A stretch of DNA of 5,706 bases, taken from assembly GCA_011390035.1 (NCBI GenBank), contig JAABTE010000177.1, positions 1-5,706 of the forward strand, given 5' to 3'. The DNA is from Desulfobacteraceae bacterium (GTDB taxonomy: Bacteria > Desulfobacterota > Desulfobacteria > Desulfobacterales > JAABSP01). Under the pieces are notes generated by a model. The model made no database searches. It was not told where the DNA came from and was given only the letters and a program-made list of their open reading frames with translations. Below are positions 1 through 5,706 of the stretch, piece after piece. The position numbers and the translations under genes were made by a program. How positions within the stretch are numbered: position 1 is the stretch's first letter; every line of letters starts with the position of its first letter.

Positions 1-83
1 CGGCATTAGAAGCGGACAAAACAAAATGAACCCAAAAAAGCATGAGTACCGTTGAAGCAACCCGATACCCCATCAGCATCAGC

Positions 84-90
84 AAAGGAG
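84..90 (+). promoter_or_regulatory. Ribosome binding site that sets the lipoprotein start
   Basis: AAAGGAG lies 5 nt before the ATG at 96. This is a strong Shine-Dalgarno match at good spacing. It decides the start in favour of 96 over the in-frame ATG at 42, which has no such site and would put 18 polar residues in front of the signal peptide. Confidence 0.85.
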
Positions 91-95
91 ACAAA

Positions 96-1268
96 ATGAG
101 GAAACGAAAAACAGCGGCAATGGCCACGGCCGGATTGATGATCGGTCTGCTGGCATTGATCCTGACAGGCTGCGACAGCAGCGGCGGCGGCGATTCCGAT
201 GCGCTTGTGCCCGACGGCGACGGCGTTTCGCAGGGCGTGTTCGTGGACGGCCAGGTGTCCGGCCTGGAATATGAAACGCCCACCCGGTCCGGCGTGACGG
301 ACGCCAGCGGCCGTTTCAGGTACAAGGCGGGCGAGCAGGTGGCCTTCTCCCTGGGCGCAACCGCGCTGGGGCAAGCTCCGGGCGCCGCGAGGGTGACGCC
401 CCTGGACCTTGTGGGCGGCGGTGCGGACATTGATCATCCCACGGTCACCAACATGATCCGGTTCATGCAGGGCCTGGACACGGACGGTGATCCGGAAAAC
501 GGCATTCAGATCTCGGATCAGGTTCGTCAGCGGCTGAGGGATCATGCCATCGCCTTCAACATCCCGGCGGACGAGTTTGAAGGCGACCCGGATGTCAACG
601 CCCTGTTCTGGGAGCTGTCCGACGACGGCCTCTTCGGCGGCGGCGCCCAGCGATGGCTGCGCCATCAGGATGCCGCCCGGCGGCACATGTGGGAGCAGAT
701 CCCCGAGGGCCAGCGGGGCCAGTGGCGGCCGGCGGAGCTGGACGAGAACCCCGATGCGGAAGTGCTGCCCATGTTCGTGGACGAGGACGGGGACGGGGTA
801 TGCGATTATTTCCGCGCCGCCTCCCATGCGGCATACCAAACGGGCCACGCCTTTGTGGATGTAAATGAGGATGGCATCTGCGACCGGGCCCAGGACGGGA
901 GCAACGCCTGGCACGGCCCCGGTTTCGTGGACGGGGACGGGGACGGCGTATGCGATTACTGGGACGCGGACTCGCCCCGGCATAATCAGCACCGGGGCCT
1001 GGGTTTCGTGGATGAAAACGCCAACGGCGTCAACGACCTGTTCGAGGAGGCCTATCACACAGGCAACGGCCACGCCTTTGTGGACGCGGATGGCAATGGC
1101 GTCTGCGACCTGGCCGAAAATGGCGGCACCTGGCACGGCCCCGGCTTCGTGGACGCCGACGCCGACGGCGTGACCGACCACTGGCAGCCTGGCGGCCGCG
1201 GTCATGGTGGCCCCGGAGGCCCTGCCGGCCCCGCCGGTCCTGGCGGCCACCACGGCCAGACGACCTGA
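96..1268 (+). CDS. Lipoprotein with six FVD/DxDxDG Ca-loop-like repeats and a Gly-X-Y tail
   Basis: A 390-residue predicted lipoprotein of unknown function. It starts with a basic n-region (MRKRKT), a hydrophobic core, and the lipobox LTGC with lipidated Cys26. The next residue is Asp27, the classic Lol-avoidance residue in E. coli, which would argue for inner-membrane retention if the rule holds here. A Gly/Ser/Asp linker follows. Residues about 46-108 form a small beta-type domain (GVFVDGQVSGL, GVTDASGRFRY, GEQVAFSLG, VTPLDL), and NMIRFMQGLDTDGDP sits at 119-133. From memory, this N-terminal pattern is shared by many marine gamma- and deltaproteobacterial lipoproteins. Six repeats beginning at Phe 227, 253, 277, 304, 328 and 351 each carry a D-x-[DN]-x-[DN]-G-x-x-D loop, as in dockerin, EF-hand or thrombospondin type 3 calcium loops. 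The tail (366-389) is eight Gly-X-Y triplets. A calcium-binding, envelope-attached role is inference. No catalytic motif is visible. The gene is complete and apparently monocistronic within the window. Confidence 0.85.
   Translation: MRKRKTAAMATAGLMIGLLALILTGCDSSGGGDSDALVPDGDGVSQGVFVDGQVSGLEYETPTRSGVTDASGRFRYKAGEQVAFSLGATALGQAPGAARVTPLDLVGGGADIDHPTVTNMIRFMQGLDTDGDPENGIQISDQVRQRLRDHAIAFNIPADEFEGDPDVNALFWELSDDGLFGGGAQRWLRHQDAARRHMWEQIPEGQRGQWRPAELDENPDAEVLPMFVDEDGDGVCDYFRAASHAAYQTGHAFVDVNEDGICDRAQDGSNAWHGPGFVDGDGDGVCDYWDADSPRHNQHRGLGFVDENANGVNDLFEEAYHTGNGHAFVDADGNGVCDLAENGGTWHGPGFVDADADGVTDHWQPGGRGHGGPGGPAGPAGPGGHHGQTT
774..1184 (+). repeat. Six FVD-loop repeats arranged as a duplicated triplet
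   Basis: Six in-frame units start with F-V-D at 774, 852, 924, 1005, 1077 and 1146. Spacing is 26, 24, 27, 24 and 23 codons. The loops read DEDGDGVCD, DVNEDGICD, DGDGDGVCD, DENANGVND, DADGNGVCD and DADADGVTD. Linkers show the order A-B-C-A'-B'-C': units 1 and 4 lead into 'AY.TG..HA', units 2 and 5 into 'WHGPG'. The larger period is 74-77 codons. DNA similarity is high: 909-933 and 1131-1155 differ at one base of 25, and 774-810 and 924-960 at three of 37. Cys at loop position 8 is kept in four units and replaced by Asn in unit 4 and Thr in unit 6. Confidence 0.85.
1191..1262 (+). repeat. Short collagen-like Gly-X-Y tract at the lipoprotein C-terminus
   Basis: Eight consecutive triplets begin with glycine: GGR, GHG, GPG, GPA, GPA, GPG, GHH, GQT, with one more Thr before the stop. 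Proline fills X in four of them. The tract also contains three His. Eight triplets is short for a stable triple helix, so it may instead be a flexible Gly/Pro/His tail. Confidence 0.6.
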
Positions 1269-1299
1269 CAGCGGCGACTCCCGCCGGCTTTCAACCCCT

Positions 1300-1335
1300 T
1301 CCGGGGCGCTCGGATTTTCACCCGGACGCCCCGGA
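1300..1335 (+). terminator. Possible terminator hairpin downstream of the lipoprotein gene
   Basis: TCCGGGGCG (1300-1308) pairs perfectly with CGCCCCGGA (1327-1335). After one C/A mismatch the stem continues as TCGG (1310-1313) with CCGG (1322-1325), including one G-T pair, around an 8-nt loop. It lies 31 bp after the TGA. No real T-run follows (only TCTGCTTGCT), so intrinsic termination would be weak. It could also be a 3' stabilising hairpin. Confidence 0.4.
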
Positions 1336-1398
1336 TCTGCTTGCTCCCCCGCTTGCCGGCTTCCCCCGCCGAAAAAGTTCCGCCCCAGGTAAATGCTG

Positions 1399-1427
1399 TT
1401 GTTTTTAGCCGGGGGGTCTGGTATCTT
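1399..1427 (+). promoter_or_regulatory. Possible sigma70-like promoter for the binding-protein/kinase operon
   Basis: TTGTTT (1399-1404) and TATCTT (1422-1427) are separated by 17 bp, in the AT-richest part of the 219-bp gap and 60 bp before the next start. They match the consensus at 3/6 and 4/6, so this is weak. Position after the hairpin and before the operon is the main support. Confidence 0.3.
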
Positions 1428-1462
1428 GAACCGAGGATGAGAACGCTCCCTGGCGGAGACAA

Positions 1463-1478
1463 GAATCGAGAATGATTC
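1463..1478 (+). promoter_or_regulatory. Small dyad upstream of the first binding-protein start
   Basis: GAATC (1463-1467) and GATTC (1474-1478) are inverted with a 6-bp centre. The overlapping GAATGATTC (1470-1478) is itself palindromic. It lies 10-25 nt before the ATG at 1488 and downstream of the candidate promoter. It could be an operator or a chance match; arms this short are weak evidence. Confidence 0.2.
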
Positions 1479-1487
1479 AAAAATGAC

Positions 1488-2690
1488 ATGCATGGGATGG
1501 GGGAAATGACCCGGACGCTCATCAACCTCCCGAACCTTTTCACAGCGCTGGCCATCTGCCTGATAGCGCTGGTCATCTGCCTGGCCAATGCCGGGGAGGG
1601 CCGTGCGGACGCCGCAGCCGCGCCCCTGCGCGTGGCGGCCATCCATGCCCGGTCCGGCATCGCCAGCTATACGGACCGGCTCAGTTTCCGGGGCGTGGCG
1701 CTGGCGGTCCGGCTGATCAACAAGTCGGGCGGGCTTCTGGGGCGCCCCGTGTCGCTGCTGGAGCTGGATACCCGCAGCACGCCCCTGGGAGCCCGGCGGG
1801 CGGCGGAGGCGGCCATCGCAGCCGATGCGATCGCCGTCATCGGCGCCACCTGGTCGAGCCATTCCCTGGCCATCGCGCCCCTGCTGCAGAGCGCCGGCAT
1901 TCCCATGATCAGCCCCACCTCCTCCCACCCGGAGGTGACACGGGCGGGAGACTGCATATTCCGCGTCTGTTTCGTCGATACCTTCCAGGGTGAGATGATG
2001 GCCCGCTTTGCCCGGCAGGACCTGTCCGCCGAGCGGGCCGCCGTGCTGACCAATGTCAGCGGGCGGTACGGCATCGATCTGAGCGCCTTTTTTGAAAAGG
2101 CCTTCGAGCGCATGGGCGGGCGGATCGTCTCGGTGGGAAAGTACAAGGAGAAGGATCTGGACTTCGAGCAGATCCTGGCCCCGGTGGCGGCATTGAAGCC
2201 GGACGTGGTCTTCATTCCCGGCTACACGCGGGACAGCGGCCTGATCATCCGCCAGGCGGCGTCCATGGGCATCAAGGCCCATTTTCTCGGCGGGGACGGC
2301 TGGACCAACCAGATGTACGAGTTCGGCGGCGACGCCATCGACGGCGCGTATTACTGCGGCAACTGGGCCGTGGAGGCGGCCGGTTCCAAAGCCGACGCCC
2401 TGGTGGCGGCCTATGCCCGGGTCTATGGCCTCGTCGAGGGAGAGCGCGTCATCGCTGGCCTGACCTACGACGCTACGCTGCTGCTGGCCGACGCCATCCG
2501 GCGGGCCGGCGTCGCCGATCGCGCCGCCATCAGAAACGCCCTGGCCGCCACCCGGGAGTTCGATGGCGTCACCGGCCGGATCAGCTTCAACGCAAATGGC
2601 GATCTGGCGCGGCAATCGGCCGTGATCTTCCAGTTTATTGACGGATCCAGCCGGTTTGTCAAACAGATGGGGCCCTTCGAGTGGCCCTGA
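1488..2690 (+). CDS. Periplasmic ABC-type solute-binding protein, LivJ/branched-chain amino acid family (copy 1)
   Basis: A 400-residue secreted binding protein, close to the usual 370-400 for LivJ-type precursors. It has a hydrophobic signal core at 19-35 and probable cleavage after the following Ala-rich stretch, so it should be free in the periplasm. The mature part follows the type 1 periplasmic-binding fold. It starts at LRVAAIHA (47-54), then GLLGRPVSLLELD, AVIGATWSSHS, IPMISPTSSHP and FRVCFVDTFQG in lobe 1. Lobe 2 has DVVFIPGYTRDSG, FLGGDGW and LTYDATLLLADAIRRAG, ending with GVTGRISFNANGD. The family binds amino acids, amides, urea or similar small ligands; the ligand here cannot be read from sequence. 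The frame opens only at 1476, so 1488 is the earliest ATG, but no good Shine-Dalgarno precedes it. ATG 1506, behind a G-rich GGGATGGGGG, is a credible alternative. It is the first gene of the unit shared with the next two, with no transporter subunits beside it. Confidence 0.88.
   Translation: MHGMGEMTRTLINLPNLFTALAICLIALVICLANAGEGRADAAAAPLRVAAIHARSGIASYTDRLSFRGVALAVRLINKSGGLLGRPVSLLELDTRSTPLGARRAAEAAIAADAIAVIGATWSSHSLAIAPLLQSAGIPMISPTSSHPEVTRAGDCIFRVCFVDTFQGEMMARFARQDLSAERAAVLTNVSGRYGIDLSAFFEKAFERMGGRIVSVGKYKEKDLDFEQILAPVAALKPDVVFIPGYTRDSGLIIRQAASMGIKAHFLGGDGWTNQMYEFGGDAIDGAYYCGNWAVEAAGSKADALVAAYARVYGLVEGERVIAGLTYDATLLLADAIRRAGVADRAAIRNALAATREFDGVTGRISFNANGDLARQSAVIFQFIDGSSRFVKQMGPFEWP
1544..1583 (+). 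repeat. 21-bp tandem duplication inside the signal-peptide core
   Basis: AGCGCTGGCCATCTGCCTG (1544-1562) recurs at 1565-1583 with one change (C to T) in 19 bases and a period of exactly 21 bp. In protein it gives ALAICLI followed by ALVICLA. The two 7-residue units make up nearly the whole hydrophobic core of the signal peptide. Confidence 0.8.
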
Positions 2691-2708
2691 TCCCAACCCC
2701 AAGACGAC

Positions 2709-2713
2709 GGGAG
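2709..2713 (+). promoter_or_regulatory. Ribosome binding site of the second binding-protein gene
   Basis: GGGAG lies 7 nt before the ATG at 2721, in the 30-bp gap after the preceding stop. It supports this start and independent ribosome loading within one transcript. Confidence 0.7.
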
Positions 2714-2720
2714 ACACTCC

Positions 2721-3916
2721 ATGCGGACGATGCGTTTCGCCTTTGTCTGCCTGGCCCTGCTTTTCTGTGCGCCCCTTCCGGCAGCCGCGGCCCCGGAGGC
2801 CGAACCGCCGCTGCGGGTGGCCGCCATCCTCGCCACAACGGGGATCGCCGCCTTCGATAACCAGGTGGTCCTGCGGGGCCTGCGGACGGCCGTGGCGGAG
2901 ATCAACGGGGAGGGCGGCGTTCTGGGCCGGCCCATGATCCTGGTGGAGATGGACAACCGCAGCACGCCCCTGGGCTCCAGGAAGGCGGCGGAGGCCGCCG
3001 TTCGGGACGGCGCTCTGGCGGTGATCGGCGCCTCCTGGAGTTCCCATTCCCTGGCCATGGCCCCGGTTCTGCAGGCGGCGGCGGTGCCCATGATAACGCC
3101 CAACTCCACACATCCGGACGTCACCCGGGCGGGGAATTACATCTTCCGCGCCTGCTTCACCGACCAGTTTCAGGGCAAGGCGCTGGCCTGCTTCGCCTTC
3201 CATCGGCTCGCGTCCCGAAGGGTGGTGACGCTCCGAAACGTCAGCAGCCACTACAGCATGGAGCTGTCCGATTTCTTCAGGCGGCGCTTTGTCGAGCTGG
3301 GGGGCAAGGTGCCCTGGGAGGGACGCTACCGGGAGACGAGCGTCGATTTTGCCTCCATGCTCGCCGAAACGGCGCGAGTGGCGCCGGATCTGGTTTTGCT
3401 GCCCGGCTACAGCCGGGAGAGCGGCCTGATTATCCGACAGGCCCGGGAGATGGGCCTCGGGCTGCTGTTTCTGGGGGGTGACGGCTGGGGACAGAATCTT
3501 ACGGAATTTGCCGGCCAGGCGGTAGTAGGCAATTATAGTTGCGTCCACTGGCATCCGGATCTGGCCGATCCCGCGGGCCGCCGCTTTCAGGACCGCTACC
3601 AGGTCCTCCATGACGAGGCGCCCCGGGACGATGGCGCCGCCCTGGGATACGATTCGGTCCTGCTGCTGGCCGACGCCATCGCCCGGGCCGGCGCGGCGGA
3701 TCACGCCCGCGTCCGGGACGCGCTGGCCGCAACCGGCGGATTTACGGGCGTCACCGGCGCCATCCGCTTCGATGAAAACGGCGACCCCATCGACAAGCGG
3801 ATCATCTTTCAGCGGATCGAAAGGGGGGTGGGGCGGCTCATGGCTGTGTTCGACCCCCGGAACAAGGCGTCGATCCCCTGCGGCTGGCCTTCCTGGATGA
3901 TCCCCGGAGCGGAGAG

Positions 3917-3920
<4 letters not shown>
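2721..3920 (+). CDS. Periplasmic ABC-type solute-binding protein, LivJ/branched-chain amino acid family (copy 2)
   Basis: A 399-residue paralogue of the protein just upstream. It has its own signal peptide: MRTMR, then a hydrophobic core around FAFVCLALLFCAPL, with likely cleavage in the Ala run near residues 22-25. Mature landmarks match copy 1 almost without gaps: LRVAAILATTG, GVLGRPMILVEMDNRSTPLG, AVIGASWSSHS, VPMITPNSTHP, FRACFTDQFQG, LLPGYSRESGLIIRQA, FLGGDGW, LGYDSVLLLADAIARAG and GVTGAIRFDENGD. About half the aligned residues are identical by eye. The putative ligand-site loop differs (ITPNSTHP against ISPTSSHP), as does the stretch after GGDGW, so the two copies may prefer different ligands. 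It has extra C-terminal residues beyond copy 1, ending GWPSWMIPGAER. The stop overlaps the kinase start (ATGA, 3917-3920), implying translational coupling. A sensing role with the kinase, rather than transport, is inference from this context. Confidence 0.88.
3906..3909 (+). promoter_or_regulatory. Ribosome binding site of the kinase gene, inside the preceding CDS
   Basis: GGAG lies 7 nt before the ATG at 3917, with a second GGAGAG abutting the start. The site sits in the last codons of the second binding-protein gene. Together with the ATGA stop/start overlap, it supports coupled translation and the chosen kinase start. Confidence 0.65.

Positions 3921-5706
<1,786 letters not shown>

Noticed and set aside
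26..55. A 9-codon mini-ORF (MNPKKHEYR) in the leader; ACAAAATGA occurs both here (21-29) and at the lipoprotein start (91-99)
   Set aside because: It has no Shine-Dalgarno and no recognisable leader-peptide or attenuator features. The shared A-rich 9-mer is plausibly chance.
42..95. N-terminal extension of the lipoprotein from ATG 42
   Set aside because: No ribosome binding site precedes ATG 42, and the extension would place polar residues before a textbook lipoprotein signal. AAAGGAG before ATG 96 is far better.
1269..1475. The lipoprotein frame stays open for 68 codons after its TGA, raising possible stop readthrough
   Set aside because: Open frames of this length are common by chance at this GC content. 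The extension shows no domain or repeat continuation and overlaps the candidate hairpin and promoter.
1487..1494. CATGCATG palindrome at the first binding-protein start
   Set aside because: It is an 8-bp palindrome formed around the start codon itself, too short and isolated to call an operator.
6..3704. A 1232-codon open frame on the minus strand spanning the lipoprotein gene and both binding-protein genes
   Set aside because: It is codon-in-register antisense to three genes that all share one frame. Its stops would need TTA, CTA or TCA codons on the + strand, which GC-rich genes avoid. Its apparent internal repeats only mirror the paralogous binding proteins, and it shows no recognisable domain.

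Overview
The window is GC-rich DNA, about two thirds G+C by eye. It reads as a free-living Gram-negative bacterium: there is a lipobox lipoprotein, two secreted solute-binding proteins, and a two-transmembrane hybrid-type histidine kinase. The N-terminal domain of the lipoprotein (a 'GVFVD..VSGL.Y....GVTD..G.F.Y..GE.V.F.LG' pattern followed by 'VTPLDL' and 'NMIRFMQGLDTDGDP.NGI') and the LivJ-like proteins beside a kinase fit a Desulfobacterota (former Deltaproteobacteria) genome best. That taxonomic guess is recall and inference, not something the sequence proves. All real genes lie on the + strand.

Layout. Positions 1-95 are an A-rich leader ending in a clear ribosome binding site. Positions 96-1268 encode a 390-residue lipoprotein. 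It has six Ca-loop-like 'FVD.D.DG.CD' repeats, arranged as a duplicated triplet, and a short collagen-like Gly-X-Y tail. Positions 1269-1487 are non-coding and hold, in order, a GC-rich hairpin (possible terminator), a possible sigma70-like promoter in an AT-richer island, and a small dyad just before the next gene. Positions 1488-2690 and 2721-3920 encode two tandem paralogous periplasmic solute-binding proteins of the branched-chain-amino-acid (LivJ, Peripla_BP_6) type. They are about half identical by eye and 30 bp apart. Positions 3917-5706 encode a membrane histidine kinase that overlaps the second binding protein by ATGA and runs off the right edge.

How the genes may work together. The two binding proteins and the kinase look like one transcription unit. 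No permease or ATPase gene lies between or within them, so the simplest reading is a periplasmic sensing module: the binding proteins capture a small ligand and report it to the kinase's periplasmic domain. TorT-TorS and LuxP-LuxQ work in this way. Genes to the right of the window could change this picture. The lipoprotein upstream appears to be a separate unit, and its link to the sensor is unknown.

The most notable observations are the two-binding-protein plus kinase operon, a cysteine pair conserved at identical spacing in both paralogues, the duplicated-triplet Ca/Cys repeats, a 21-bp tandem duplication that builds the signal-peptide core of the first binding protein, and a degenerate receiver-like domain at the kinase C-terminus.
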